DNA of 64,000 bases from Sipunculus nudus (GCA_026874595.1 CM049309.1:10129076-10193075); one strand, 5' to 3'. Positions 32,341-46,552 are shown, counted from the first letter of the stretch. Program-made: numbers and translations. Notes: a model not told the origin generated them from the sequence alone.

Positions 32341-35329
32341 CTTTCTGAATTAACACCCTTAACTCTCACACAGAGCTTTCAAGCTCGGGGCACCAGCCAT
32401 ATTCCAGTCACCTCAGCTTACAGGCACACCTGCCAAGATCCAGGGGTTCTTGGATGCTAATCCTAATCCAGATTATCAGATTACCAAGACATTAAGCACA
32501 TGGAATTATAGCTCCAGGATACATAGGGTCTGACTACATAAAACAAATAAACTGCATCAGTTCCCCAATCTCATCTCCTGTATTATTAATATACCTTCCT
32601 ATTTTAGAGGAACAGTATAACTGTTAGCATACAGCATTAGGTAGTGAGTGTTTGTTCAGGAGCCTTGAGTAGCCACAATAACCATACACACTGCTGTAGT
32701 AATGGCTGTGATTTGTGCCAGCTTTACTAATATCAATGCTATAGTGTGGTTGGCCTTTTGCATACAAAGTTTTCAAATTTGCAATATTCATGAAAAGGAA
32801 ATTATCACACAAACAAAACAGATAATAATGAACCCCCCAAATTTCTGGAAGTTCCAGGAAAAACATGGAAATCATACCTTACAAAATAAATGACCGGATA
32901 AGCACTGAAATACAGGCACAGGAGTAATTCAGCTGATTCAGTGCATTATATTGTGGGTTTATATTCCTTTGTAAGATCCCAGCTACTTACAGCATTTTAT
33001 CTACATTAACAAGGGAACTCTTTCCTGTAATAGCTATCGAGATAAGATAAAACCACCAACTGAAGCCCACAGTCAGCAGGCTTCCATAGTTGTTTATATC
33101 ACCAGCTCTGCTAGACCTTGAGGTCAGGTAGTTTGTTAGTAAACAGTCTGAAAACATTCAGCACACCAAATTGAATGGAAGCCAAAAGCTAACAAAACTT
33201 CATGGCCATTACTGGTGAGACGTAAAGGAAAAAAGCAATGAGATCTTGGAATCTTTGAAGTATAGTCAATAGAAGTGTGCTTTGAAACAAACACATAGAT
33301 GAAGTTTACCGGTAATGTGACTTTAACCTGGCTGCAACCTCATGGATACTCAGTTTATCATAAAACATTAGACAGACTTTACAGGTATGGACTATGGACT
33401 ATTAAGTTTATAAATATGGAATCTGTTGAAAAACATTTTGCTGGCCTTCAGCCAAGAAGCAGGCCTTAATCCTATTGTTAAATCTGTTATGTCATAATGG
33501 TTACCAAAGTGATCATGAAACACAAGTACCACTATACTACAGTCATGTTATTGTAACAGAGACCTTTAATGCAGAATATGTGCTATTGCTGCCATATTAG
33601 AAGTGCTTAACATGACAAAAGCCCATCTTTACTTTTAAAACTAAACATAAAAGTTCCTTCTGAGTCTGCTTTGGTTCTGGATCACTCCTTATTATTAAAA
33701 CATTGTCTAACAAAAGCCTAACAATAAACATAAAAATTTGTCTGAAGAAAAAATGAAGTATGAATTTTGTTTTAATAAGATCAAGTAAACAGGGACTATA
33801 TTTTCATTTATTCTTGGTACCTACAGATGTCTCTTATTAGGACAAGAAAACACATGCAGTGCAATTGTTTAAAAGACCCAATTATAAGTGCTTTACAGGG
33901 GCCCCTCTACTAGGCCTACCTCACACATATACACTGACATATATATCTACATTCTGCTGATTAAACAGATGGTACAACCTGGCTCTTAACAGTGTTTACA
34001 AAAAAGTGTCTGCTATAAGTCTCTAGTGAAAACCTTATCCTGGCACGCTTCCTTCCCCATATGAGATAGCACTAATCTAAATCCTGGCATACAGAAACTT
34101 GGCAATGAGTAAACTGGAAGCCTGCCATGTTACTGCTAGAACATGGACCTTATTGCTATAATGATGACTATAATTATGATTTAATCATGACTGGATCCAA
34201 TGTGGCCTCCATTCCTACAAAACTATAACCGGACTATATATATTCTCAGACATAAAGATTACAGAAAATTTTACAAGACTTTAACACACAAAAGACATCT
34301 ATGCACTTGAATGGATAGACAACTTGACACACTTTCAATGCAAAAATGATAAAATCTAAGTTAGACAGAGATACAAAATAAGACAACCAAACCACAACTG
34401 CACAAAAAAAAAGATACTTGACAGGAAACTATAGACAGTAAGACAATTGAACAAAGGTCAAAGGACAGCAAAACCAAGACATAACACATACACATATCCA
34501 AACAACTTGAAATGTTTCTCATATCAACAGGGCAAAGTCATTGGAAGATAGACAAGTAGACATTCTTTAGAAAATCAAATAGACAAAGACAAACAGACAA
34601 ACTGAGGATATATAAAGACAGACAGCCAGACAGACAGATGGACAGAGAGTATACATGGTGAAATAATAATTAGGACACCAGACATGTGATATATACTGTA
34701 TGGTTGAAAATTCACAACCTGTTTTTATTGACATCTGCACTAAAAGAGGGCCCTAACACTTTATAATTGTGCAAGCTACTGAACATGACAGGGGCCATGT
34801 TTTCATGACACATGATAAACACATGTTTTCAGGGTTATCCCTGTTGCTTTGTGAGAGTGCATGCATATTCTCATGAGATCTTGTACACTTATTGGCATGC
34901 AATAACCAGCCACGAGTGTATTTAATTTGCATTATTTCACTGTATTTTCATAAAATGTACTTTCTGTGTGCCTCTTTCTTATGTTTCCATGACTTAATTG
35001 CTTTGTGTTAATGTGCATTTTGTGTGCTTCTTAATTGATATTTGCCTGCCATTACATTAATTATATAATTTGAGGGTGTGCAAAATATTTTAACACACCA
35101 TGTCTCACATGCTGTTTGTGTTCGCATGCAATTTTATGCATGTTCAGGTGATTTGGTCAGATGTATTGGACAATCTCACAAAGCAAAAAATACAGCCAAA
35201 ACATGATGAATACACTAAAATGTGAGGGTGGCTTAAGCCTTTGGCCAAAGTCTTAACCCCAAGGGTGTGCATGTCCTCATCCAGGGGATGACCTATTATT
35301 GGGCATGGACTGCAGGCAAATATAGAATG
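32341..35329. other. Non-coding stretch with GACA-rich tract
   Basis: No supported gene over about 3 kb. A degraded GACA-rich simple tract lies at about 34,560-34,650. The segment 32,640-32,880 weakly resembles the family I repeat at 9,120-9,365. Confidence 0.4.
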
Positions 35330-37339
35330 AACTAGAATACGGGTAGTCGACAAGCGACTATGTGTATCCGCCTAAATCAGAGTTGAACGGGTGAAGTGAG
35401 GCATGGATTGAGTGGCAAGGGAAAATTGAGTGTTGCATATTAGCATGGATGTCTGCAGCCAAATTGTGTATGTAGGTTGTCCCCCATACCAAAAAATCCA
35501 GAAAGCCGTCCAAGTTGTATACATATGCAATATTTAAGGCAGATAAGTCAAACCACTACATGTAAACGAGTGATTTTAGCCCATGGCAGACAAACAGATG
35601 GACGCTGAGCAAAAATGGTTGCAGGTGACGCCACCAGTTTTGCGTATGATAAAGAGCTATGTGAGAACTATACACATGCAAAACTTTGGCCCAATTGGTC
35701 AAACGGTTCCCAAGATATGAGCTTGGATGTCTGCTGCATAAACTAGAATGCAGGTGGCGCCACCTGTCATAAAATCAAGAGAGCTGTCGGGGATGTATAA
35801 ACCTGCAAAATTTTAGGCAGATATGTCAAACCACTGCCAAGATATGAGTGATTTTATCCCATGGCAGACAAACAGACAGGAGCTGTGCAAAAATGGTTGC
35901 AGGTGGCGCCACCAGTTTTGCGTATGATGAAGAGCTATGTAAGATCTATACACATGCAAAATTTTGGCCCAATCGGTCAAACGGTTCCCGAGATATGAGC
36001 TTGGATGTCTGCAGTGTAAACGTGAATGTAGGTGGCGCCACCTGTCATAAAATCAGAAAAGCTATCCAGGATGTTTATGCATGCCAAATTTCAGGTGAAT
36101 TAGTCTAGTCACTGCAGAGATATGAGTCATTTTAACCCAAGGCAGACGAACAGATGGACACTGTGCAAACATGGTTGCAGGTGGCGCCACCATTTTTTGT
36201 GTATGTTATAAAGCTCTCCAAGGGCTATATTTGTGCAAAAAAATTTTCCTGATCGGTCAAACGGTTCCTGAGATATGAGCTTGGATGTCTGCAGTGTAAA
36301 CGTGAATGTAGGTGGCGCCACCTGTCATAAAACCAGAAAAGCTATCCAGGATGTGTACGCATGCCGAATTTCAGGTGAATTAGTCAAGTCACTGCAGAGA
36401 TATGAGTGATTTTAACCCAAGGCAGACGAACAGATGGACACTGTGCAAACATGGTTGCAGGTGGTGCCACCATTTTTTGTGTATGTTATAAAGCTCTCCA
36501 AGGGCTACATTTGTGCAAAAAAATTTTCCTGATCGGTCAAACGGTTACCGAGATATGAGCTTGGATGTCTGGAGCATAAACGTGAATGTAGGTGGCGCCA
36601 CCTGTCATAAAATCAGAAAAGCTATCCAGGATGTGTACGCATGCCGAATTTCAGGAGAATTAGTCAAGTCACTGCAGAGATATGAGTGATTTTAACCCAA
36701 GGCAGACGAACAGATGGACACTGTGCAAACATGGTTGCAGGTGGCGCCACCATTTTTTGTTCATGTTATAAAGCTCTCCAAGGGCTACATTTGTGCAAAA
36801 AAATTTTCCTGATCGGTCAAACGGTTCCCGAGATATCAGCTTGGATGTTTGCAGCGTAAACGTGAATGTAGGTGGCGCCACCTGTCATAAAATCAGAAAA
36901 GCTATCCAGGATGTTTACGCATGCCAAATTTCAGGTGAATTAGTCTAGTCACTGCAGAGATATGAGTGATTTTAACCCAAGGCAGACGAACAGATGGACA
37001 CTGTGCAAACATTGTTGCAGGTGGCGCCACCATTTTTTGTGTATGTTATAAAGCTCTCCAAGGGCTACATTTGTGTAAAAATATTTTCCTGATCGGTCAA
37101 ACGGTTCCCGAGATATGTGGGTTTATGTGTGGAAACAGACGCACAAACGGACGCAGAGCGCAGAGGAAAGGTCAGAAAAAAATTGGGGCGCAGCAGTTCA
37201 CATGTGACCCGAACATAATCCGGGTTTCGTAAAATTCTGCCTAGCGGTTACGGAGGAGTTCTCCGGAAACCTAGGCGGTGGCGGCGGCGTGCAGCTGAAA
37301 ACATAGTATCCGCAAAACTCTGTTTTGGCGGATACAATA
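35330..37339 (+). mobile_element. A-family tandem-repeat element, copy 2, uninterrupted
   Basis: It starts AACTAGAATACGGGTAGTC and shares the same 5' leader as copy 1, including GTATCCGCC. The array has two boxes per 280-bp unit: GGTGGCGCCACC at 36,031, 36,311, 36,591 and 36,871, and at 36,180, 36,460 (one change), 36,740 and 37,020. Both series are exactly 280 bp apart. Units consist of two related half-units of about 149 and 131 bp. After GGACGCAGAGCGCAGAGG and a CpG-rich tail the element ends in a hairpin at 37,306-37,335 (GTATCCGCAAAAC/GTTTTGGCGGATAC). The open frames here on both strands are repeat translations. Confidence 0.85.
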
Positions 37340-39510
37340 ACTATCTGGCACCTATCATGGCTATACCTTAACTGTATACGTATGCTCCCCAAGAGCTAAG
37401 GAAAGCTACAGGGACAAACAGGTCGATGACAAGAAACGTACAGTGTGAAGTATGGTAAGACTGATATCATCAATGATATCAGAATATAAACTGAAACAAT
37501 TCTTTACCAACATAATTAAAGATCAAAATGGGTATTGCAAAGGCTCAATAGGCCAAGTCAGCTCAGCTATAATATATCTTCTACAACCTCTGAGACTGGC
37601 ATCTGAATACACGATGATACAACTAACGTTGGGGTATTAGTCTGTTTGTGTTTGTGATAAGATACAATTATACTGGGTTATTCCTCTGACACTTGGAACT
37701 ATAACAACCATGAAACAAGCAGGTAGTGTCATAATCAAACTCTGGACCACCAGTAAGTACAGGGTGACCTTCAGCACGATCCAAGTAATCCACGTTTTCC
37801 CCCAGTGTAATGGCTGCCTGACATTCGCCGATGATACCAAAGACAACATCATATCACCATTTTACACAGTGGTCATGGAGCTTGAATGACGACGAAGCTT
37901 CGTAAAAAAGGCAAGTGCTCTTTCAGCTATTCCCAGGGGATATCACAGATATCAGCCAGAATCCAGGGTTTTCTTTTATTCATTTTGCACACATTTTTTG
38001 CTCCTTAAAATACAAAGACATGTTTATCCCTAGTGTAATAGCCAGTTTAGCAACAAGTGTGAAAAATTAAAAGATGTTTTAACATATAAGTTCATAACTA
38101 ATGAAGATATGATACCCTCTTAATGTAACACACACACACATATGAAACAGAAGAAACATGGTCATTTAGCTTCACAAACAAGCTGAGGACCCAAAATATG
38201 CGCAATCATGGCCACCATAGTGTCTCTATATATGTCCTTTTAATGTGCCATTTTATTCATAGATATAAAAATATTTTTTTGTTGTGTTGTCTTACATTAA
38301 AGCTACAGACTCTGAGGACCACAAACCCTGACCTGCAGAGTCATACTCTTGTGAACTTGCCAGTTCAGTAGTTCTTTCATACTAAGTCGTGTATTCTGAG
38401 CAATACATAACCTCCTTGCTGTTCGTTATTAGGTCTGACCCTTTACTGGTCAGATTAATCTAGAATTTCTGACTAACTTGACATTCTTGATATTTGCATT
38501 ATTTAGAAAAGAGTTCAAACAATTATTATGCACTAAATGTGGAGGAAAATATATTAACAATATGAACTGTAAATATTTCTTTAAAGATAAAACATAAATT
38601 TACTAAACATACCCAATTAGATTTATAATGACATAAATCTAAAAAACTTCATAGTTGCCAAAAGATTCAAAGCAGATACTAGCTAGTCAAAAATCAAATA
38701 TATGTATAACATTTCACTGTGTAAATCAAGAAGACAACTATAAGGGCACAGCCTCCTGTAGCAATCAATCAGTCAGTTATAACACACACTCTGCCCTAGT
38801 CTGACCATTTATGGGACTGTTAGGACTAGATATATGTTGTTTTCCTTTCAACATAGCCCGGCCTATGCAACATTCAGACATACCCAGAGTTAGTCAGAAA
38901 TACCCAGAGGCACCATCAGAGAAAGGCCACCAATCATGGAATAAAAGATTACTAACTGGAGTTCTGGCTGAGGAGAAAACACAACTGTAATCCTGCATAT
39001 TCATATACATCTTCACAGGTCACACACCATATACTGGCAGCAACACTTTCACAGACCTTGATTCAGAAAGCTGCTCTTGTGTCTGTTTCATGAATAAAGA
39101 AAAAGGTAACTGAACCAATCTAAAGACTCTTGTTTGACATGGCTGCTGTAGCAAGTCTGATGCTAGTTGAACCAAATGATTAGCACTGCCAGGAAGGCAC
39201 TGAGAATTTAACCTAACAAATAAAGGCATATAAACCTGTACCCTTTCTGTTGCAAATATGTTCAGAAGTTGTGTGCACAGTGTATTATTTACATTTTTGT
39301 TACTGAATATCACTGGCATGCAGTTTTGATTTTGGCTCGAAAGCTTGTAGGCTTGTTCATAATTCATGAAATAGAAGCCAGATAGGCACGCTAAATCAAG
39401 GTCTACAGGTGCCACCAACTTGATAGTATGAAGTTGGGTCATACACTACTTCTACAGTTTGTAATGTTACATTCTTTCTGACCATGCAATTACACTAATC
39501 TTCAATTTGC
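37340..39510. other. Non-coding stretch
   Basis: No supported gene. The longest open frame of the window (39,442-39,020, minus, 140 codons) lies here. It has no recognisable domain, no good splice context and in-frame stops just upstream, so it is not called. Confidence 0.4.
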
Positions 39511-39589
39511 AAAAGCTGCCTTTGCTGTATATGGACCCAGGGTGCTTAAAAAAGCTGCCTTTGCTGTATATGGACCCAGGGTGCTGGCA
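39511..39589 (+). repeat. 39-bp tandem duplication
   Basis: AAAAGCTGCCTTTGCTGTAT followed by ATGGACCCAGGGTGCT occurs twice, at 39,511 and 39,550, almost unchanged, so the duplication is young. Confidence 0.9.
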
Positions 39590-41153
39590 AATGACCAACA
39601 AGTGTTTGAACCATTCAGAGTATAGCATTGCCAGGTTTTTGCCCAAGTTCTTATTATTAGTTTATTTGGCTGTTTATGACATAACTTGTCCAAGCAATAC
39701 TCCAAACACTTGTTCACTCTCCTTTTATCCACAGAAGGGTTAGAAGGTTTTTTTGGTGGGATAATCTCATGCTTATATATTACATGCACCTGTGCTAAAT
39801 TTTAAGCCCACATTTCAAATTATGACAATTTTGAGTGGTTAATAGTAAAAAGTCATAATTTGGATTCAATTTCCAAAAACCTAGTGAAAATGGTTAAAAG
39901 AATTAACCTGGTTTATAATACAGCATAGGGTATGATATATGAATGTTAATACACAAGAGCACATGAAAAAGGAATCACTGAAAACACTGGTTAATAAAGA
40001 CCAGAAATTAAGAAATGTGTTTGAAAAGTGACATCTCTAAGAATAAGAGGGCAGGTAAACAACATTGAAGCACGCTTTTCAAGTTAAAGAATTTTTTTTG
40101 ATGGCCTATAAAACAAAAAAGATACAAAATATTGTCTGTCTGATTTTATTTCTCTTCAGAGGATCCAAGTTTTCAGACAAATATATCAAAAATGGCTACT
40201 CTTCTAGATGTGTTATAAATCTGGTGCTGCCTGGGAGAAAATAACACAAAAATCATCATACACAGAAAAGATTAGTTTTTGTGGGATGCTTGATAAGAAC
40301 CTTCCTACAAACCATACAGGCACTACCATTAGCCAATCACATCTGATAAAAGCAAACAATTAACCAATCATCTAACTCCTGCAAAGTGCTAATTCATTTA
40401 AGACTTAATGGTCTAGGCCAAACCAGAAAACAGATTGAATCAAATATTCTTGGACATCAAAATATGGCAAAAGAGACAAAATTTGTGAAATTTTCCCAGC
40501 TTGTAAAGATGATACAGAACTGTGGTTCAGTCCTTGAAATGGTGCAAATGATAAACACAAAATTTAATTCATTATAGGAATATCAGTTAAAAAGTGGATC
40601 TCTATGTGAGAATAGAATGAGCTCTTACTGTTTGTGCTGGCTTCATTTTCAAATTTTATTTCATCTCAGACAATATTTTGAATTGAAAACACCTCTTTAA
40701 GGGACTGACAGGTAATAATGACTTGATAAATTTGACATTTCCCTCTTTATTACCCATTAGATGACTGATAAATGACAGCATAAGAAACGAATTAACATTC
40801 AAGCATTCCCAAGTTATATCTTCAAAGTTAGAACCCTGGATTATTTAAACAATCTATTTATATTTTATCCTATGCAGCTTTTCCCTCCTCCATCTCTGAA
40901 GATGGTGTTCGACAAAGCTTTCAAACACCAGGTACCATAACGAAATTCAGGTGGATTTTACAGCAAAATATTAATTGTGATGTTCTTTTGAGGTAACATT
41001 AAGCATAATCCTGACATTATTACCACATTCCCTTTTGTGCCGACAACTTGTAACACGAATGATGATCCAGGCCAGCTAATGCATTTGTTCAGTAATTCTC
41101 TTGCTAACTCTACATTTTGTGTTTCGTCCAGTAAGCTTTAATGTATTGCAGAG
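39590..41153. other. Non-coding stretch
   Basis: Nothing recognised. Confidence 0.4.
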
Positions 41154-41167
41154 GTTGTTATGGCAAC
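41154..41167 (+). promoter_or_regulatory. X-box-like RFX site
   Basis: GTTGTTATGGCAAC has the inverted half-site form of RFX X-boxes, with one perfect GGCAAC half. No ciliary gene or promoter is visible nearby, so it may be fortuitous. Confidence 0.25.
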
Positions 41168-41699
41168 AGATTCAAAAGGAGGCTGCGAAGCCACAAAATA
41201 CAAAACAAATGGATTAGTCACTAATGTTGACAAACATGTGTCAGGATGGCTTTTAGGACATAAATCATGATAAAATAACAATATATCCCTTATTTTGTCA
41301 CATCTGACTGCAACGAACAACATCAAAGTATCAAAAGGGGTTACAAGTACCAAGGGCAGAATTATTTCTCTTTCTATATTTTAATGTATCTCCTAATACT
41401 ATTTTAATGTATCTCTTAATACAGCTGCAGAGCTGGATAAGTTTTCACTCCTGTTATATTTCTGCGAGTATTAATCAAATTATTTTGAACAAGATTTCAC
41501 CAAAAGAAGTAAAAGTATGGGATGTTTTGTAGAGTTACAGGAAAGAACACATAAACTGAGATAGAGTATACAGGTGATGATTAAGCAATAATTGTCCTTG
41601 GATCAAATCTGGAAACTGGCTATAAAATCAACTATTATTCTACCAGAAAGGTGTTTCCAGTGGACAGCATGGTTGTTCATTATGGAAAATGACTGATTT
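41168..41699. other. Non-coding stretch
   Basis: Nothing recognised. Confidence 0.4.
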
Positions 41700-41858
41700 C
41701 AAATCCTGGAATAGACCAAGAGTTTATGTGGTACTGAGGTATCATGGGATTAAAACTTGAAGAGTTGGCCCCACAATGTGATGCCACCCTCTCATTGGTC
41801 TTGTTACAGTTTTTGGCCTTGTGCCAGCGCTTGTGGTGAAACCAAACAAATGCTGCTA
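41700..41858. mobile_element. Harbinger-type MITE, copy 2 (degraded)
   Basis: It aligns with 25,920-26,094 over GGCCCCACAAT, CTCATTGGTCT and the right terminus (TTGTGCCAGCGCTTGTGGTG, then AAACCAAACAAATGC). The left terminus is badly decayed. Confidence 0.55.
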
Positions 41859-43750
41859 AAGCAAGCTATGGTTAAAGTGAAGGAAATATTGAACAAAGGA
41901 ATGTGGCATATCCACTGTGGAAACAGTGCCATGACTTGTCTAAAATCAGAAATGAGCTTTCTGGATTTAACATTTTTCCTTACACCCCTTATGCATTGGT
42001 TACGCCCTGCAGGCATTCTACATCTCCTTCACTTTAACTGCCATAGGCCAGATGATATGTAATGCCAATTTATCCAGAAACTAAATTGGTTTCACTCTAT
42101 TAAAACTTTCCTATGATGCAGGGAGAAAAAAACCCTCAAAATTTTGTTGAAAGGTTAGAGATTTTTGTGATCTCATCTTGTATTCCATCTTGATCACATG
42201 ACAAGGAAATGAAAATTGACTGGTGGTTGATCATAGATGAGGATCTGAGAGTCACACTGCCTGACTTCCAGGTAAAAGAACGTGATCACTTACACATCAT
42301 TCTTCACTAAAGAACAGTGATCAGGAGACAAAGACTCACTAGTATTTGAACACCTATCATGTTTCATGCATCCTACCGGTCTGTTAACTAATTGTATCAT
42401 GTAAAAGACTAATAATCTTCAGAAATTTGGCATATAATGTGGTTGGCTGCATATTCACAGGATTAAATTTTCGCAGTTTTCACATTATCATTGTTTTGGG
42501 AGGGTTCAATTTTCCTGGTCTGCCCATAGTGTATACTACACAGAATATATCCAATATAATTAATATGAGTTAGTTATATAAAATTATTTGTAGGCAAATT
42601 GTAAAATTTGAATGACAACTGAAAGCATAATCAAACAAGTGGTAATTCTTGTTCAATATTTTTTCTGATAATTTAAAAGATTTGATATAATTTATCATAG
42701 CAGTCTTTGATTTAAGAGTAACATGCAAAATCTATTATTATTTATACATCAAAATCTTGTCTTACAGCCTTCCTTTGATGATATGGCATCTTATTCACAA
42801 GAGTTTTTTCACAATAATTTCCCCTTTCACAAAAATTGTGTATTTGAAACCCTCATGAATAAAAAGGCAACCACAGTATCCAGATTTTCTAACATATATT
42901 TTTTGTTTTATTGGTTTTTTTTTTCGTTACAATATCTAAATTTTAAAGAAACACTGATTATTATGTTTTAAGCATTTCGATGACAGCTTAGGCTTTTACA
43001 TCAGTAAATTTTTATCTTAATAGTAACTTTTTGCCAATTGGTACTATTAAAAACAGTGATATTAACATATCAGCTTCTGATTTTTCACTCAAGTGGCCTG
43101 TAAAATCCAATAATAGGTCACACTGACCTAATTTTGGGTGTTATGGAATTTTACCACTATTAATTTTAAAACAAGCTGATAAAGAAGTCAGATCACACTG
43201 ACTGTAATCTGATCTTAAACTGGACCTATACTTTATTATTAAGCAATTATGTCCATCCATAGGCAAAGCCCCATCATTAAAATGTGATGAACATGATTTT
43301 ATATATTCGAAACAGCGGTTACTCGTCTCATAAATTTAATACTTTACCTGATGGGAAAAAAATTAGGAGCAGAACAGTCTAATTAATTACAACATGAGCA
43401 GGCAGCAATGAGTTTTTCTATTGACTCTGACTTGGCTAGGGTATATATTACATATTTTATAAAGTATGGGTGTCTTGTTTCTTAGGCTTAATTGGTCCCA
43501 AATATTTGTCTTGGTTTTTCTGGGAACTGAGACGGCATGGCCCAGAATATAAATGAAGTGGTTGCATGAGGAATTACATTTTCTTTATAAAATGTTTTGT
43601 ATTTGGAATTGAAAATTTCACTCATTCTAATCAGATTACATATGATTAAACATGAAAGAACACTGATAAAATATTACATTCACATACAAGAAAGTGAACA
43701 AAAAATAGGGGTATATTCTTAAAGGACAAATCCTTTATGAAATTATGGTT
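41859..43750. other. Non-coding stretch
   Basis: AT-rich, no supported feature. Confidence 0.4.
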
Positions 43751-44527
43751 AACAAGTGACCCATGGGTCATGACACTCAGCCGACTGACATGTTGACAAT
43801 ATGTCCTTGCACAGGCAACTAATTAAGATAATGTAGGTAGTATTATCATTCATGCATAGTAGCTGAAGTCCATCAAGACCCATAAGCACACCAAATTTAA
43901 TAACAAGCCATCCAGCCATTCCTGAGGAATCTGGCACTTTGTGTGTATTTTGCATTATTTCTAGGGTGCTCAAACAAGTCCTGTAACTTAGAGAATATAG
44001 GTCAAAGTGACCTAATTTCAGGTTCCTCAGGAGATCTTTTGGGGAACTCCCAGAGTACAGATCGAGGTTCATGATTCTAGCCTTTATGGGTAAGATTTGT
44101 GCCTAGAAAACGGACCGTGTGTTTTTAAAAATATATGTAAAAATTTGTAAAATCAAGATAATGCGGGTGGTGTCACCATTCATGCCCAGTAGCTAAGGTT
44201 CATTAAGACCTATAACACACCAAATTTGATGTAAATCCCTAAAACCATTCCTGAGGAATCTGGCAAATTGTGTGTATTTTACATTATTTCGGGGGAGCTC
44301 AACCCCCCCCCTTCCTCACCCCCGAACCCTCCCGACCCCCCCCCCCCCCCCCGCTCCCTAACTAGGAGAATATAGGTCAAAGTTATCTATTTCAGGTTTC
44401 CAAGGAGATTTTTCATGGACCTCCTGGCAGTTATGATTTGTGTCTGGTTAACGGATGGACAGACAGCCCAACAGACAGTAGGAGGATGGACAAAGAGTGA
44501 ATGTTTTAGCTCAGATGACTTTCAGTC
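43751..44527 (+). mobile_element. B-family element, short copy
   Basis: It starts AACAAGTGACCCATGGGTCA. Two units share CACCAAATTTGATGTAAA-type, ATTCCTGAGGAATCTGGCA and GAATATAGGTCAAAGTGACC blocks, with a box variant GGTGGTGTCACC at 44,166. The right end has GTTAACGGATGGACAGACAG, GACAAAGAGTGAATG and the left arm of the terminal hairpin (TAGCTCAGATGACT), but the right arm is lost after CAGTCA. Confidence 0.7.
44301..44355. repeat. C-run tract inside the B copy
   Basis: Several runs of 4 to 17 C are separated by short spacers. The complementary strand has four or more G runs and could form a G-quadruplex. It appears to have expanded from the G-rich TCTGGGGGG-type position found in B units. Confidence 0.75.
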
Positions 44528-45969
44528 AAAAAACAACTGATCCAGAGTTGTACTTAAAACATACTAATTCCATTTCCCTGAGTTTGCTGAAATGTAAAGT
44601 AACATTACCAAACAACACAGTAAACTAACATCATACCCAAGATTTTCTCATCATTTAATAGTCAAATAATATTTGGCCAATAATACAGAAAAAAAGGTAA
44701 TACTGACCCAGTTTCAGGCCTACATCATAAGACAACTTGGTTCTGAAGGTACCAATCTCTATGATAAATTAGAAGTTTATAGCCCTAGTGGTTACAAAAT
44801 ATGCCTAATGTTAACAGATGTCAAGGCATGTATTAAGTAGGGGGTTAACACTATGGACTCTACTCTTTTAACAGATGTTGAGTGCTCTGGAAAAAAAACT
44901 AGTCTTCTTTGAAATAAATAGAGTGAAAAAATAGCCAAATTTCCCAATTTTATATCACAGACTGCATAAAGATGTGCTTCACACAACTGGTATGTGTATA
45001 TTAATACAGCTCAGAAGTCAAAAACATGCATGGTGTACATCCCCCTGCACGAAGATAAAGGCATTTTTCGTATGTTGTGACACTTGCTTGACATCTGCTC
45101 TCAGAAAAATTACAGAATGTTCTGTTTTGTGTTATTTGGACTGATACAGTAAGAAAGAAATAGTGTATCTTACTGAAACACTGAAGGAGAAAAAAGAGTG
45201 CTGCTAAAAAAGGGTGAAAAAAAGAATAATTAACATCATTTTTAGTAAATCCTCAAAAAAACAAGTTACTCTAAAAAAATTGTAATTTGGCAGGCCTGAA
45301 TATTGTAAGAACTGAGACATCTGCGTTATTACTGAACTGACTGAAGATAGACACTCAATAGGCATGTTAGTGGATATACATGAATGCATGGTAACAGTAC
45401 ACTACAGAAGAATAAAGTGAAGCTACACCATGAAAGTGTTCATGTTCACTTCCTGTTTAAGATTTAAAGCACTGGAAGGTAAAAATACAGGCCTGATAGA
45501 ACAATTGCTTTACATCTTGTGTATAGTATCTTCTAAATGACATGTTATCCCTGAATTGATATGTGACACCCTAAAACATTAATGTCTGCATTTATAAGGA
45601 ATATCAGGTGTAAAGGTATGAATACAAATAATAAAATGTGATGATGATGAATATAGTAATATGATGTAATGTTTCCTTCATTATACTGTACTGAATAGTT
45701 TGGTCTCATATATCCATTGTAAGCCACTATTTCATTCTCACTAAAGCAGCCATCAATCACTTTCCATCTATATTATAACTGACAGTGATGGCATTCAACC
45801 ATTGTCACACAACCCCTCTGTGACCATGTCTCTGAAATGCCCATGTTTGGTCTTGGACCATACGGAATGAAGCTAATTTCACTAAAGGCGACCTAAGGGG
45901 GTCATTTTCCATTTATCCCAATACATCCTGAGAAAATTGCATTTTTTTTTGCAATTAAAGCAGGCATCA
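44528..45969. other. Non-coding stretch
   Basis: No supported feature. Confidence 0.4.
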
Positions 45970-46552
45970 CAGCACTAGCTGTCAGAAACTACTCCAGCCA
46001 ATCCCAGTCTCCATGTGGAAACCTGTCAAGGACAAAGCTGCCTAGACCTGCAAAAATGCAAGTACAAAGCCACCAAGTTAATTGAGAAAATATATTTCTT
46101 GCTGTTTTGTAAGGGTACCCTTTATGCTTTTGTCCATAACTTTTACAAATCATGCAATATTGATCTAATGTCACTCAAGTGTACAAGAAACATATAGAGG
46201 AAATTTTATGCCAAAGGGAACAAAACAGCACTTATAGTTTTTATAACAGGGCTTATCAGGTAGGACTACTCCTTGAAGTATAACAATCGGTTAATTTTAA
46301 TTGAAAAAAAGGATGTTTTCTTAATTTCTCAACAGAAAAAAATTCACAGTCACCCAGTTTCAGGTTTGATATGAGAACTTAAAGAGATCTAACTGTAAGC
46401 TAAATTTTAGATTCATATGTCCATTATGGTTTCAAAACAAGCCAGTTTAACAGACAGACACTGATGTATGATCAGAAAAATGGACAGCTAATGAACAAGG
46501 TAACATTGCTAAAGCTCAGTTGACTTGTAGTCAGCTGAGCTAAAAACTTGTT
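45970..46552 (+). mobile_element. Old B-related element
   Basis: It shares GAAACCTGTCA, ATTGAGAAAATAT-like and neighbouring blocks with the interior of the nested B element (15,660-15,800). It ends with a B-type hairpin, AAGCTCAGTTGACT/AGTCAGCTGAGCT (about 46,512-46,542) followed by AAAAAC. The 5' end is not identified. Confidence 0.5.

Noticed and set aside
35848-37232. Several open frames of 64-88 codons on both strands with repeated peptides
   Set aside because: They are translations of the 280-bp A-family repeat and recur identically with the unit.
39020-39442. Minus-strand open frame of 140 codons, the longest in the window
   Set aside because: No recognised domain, in-frame stops just upstream, no convincing splice sites. 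One frame of this length is not far from chance expectation in 64 kb read on two strands.
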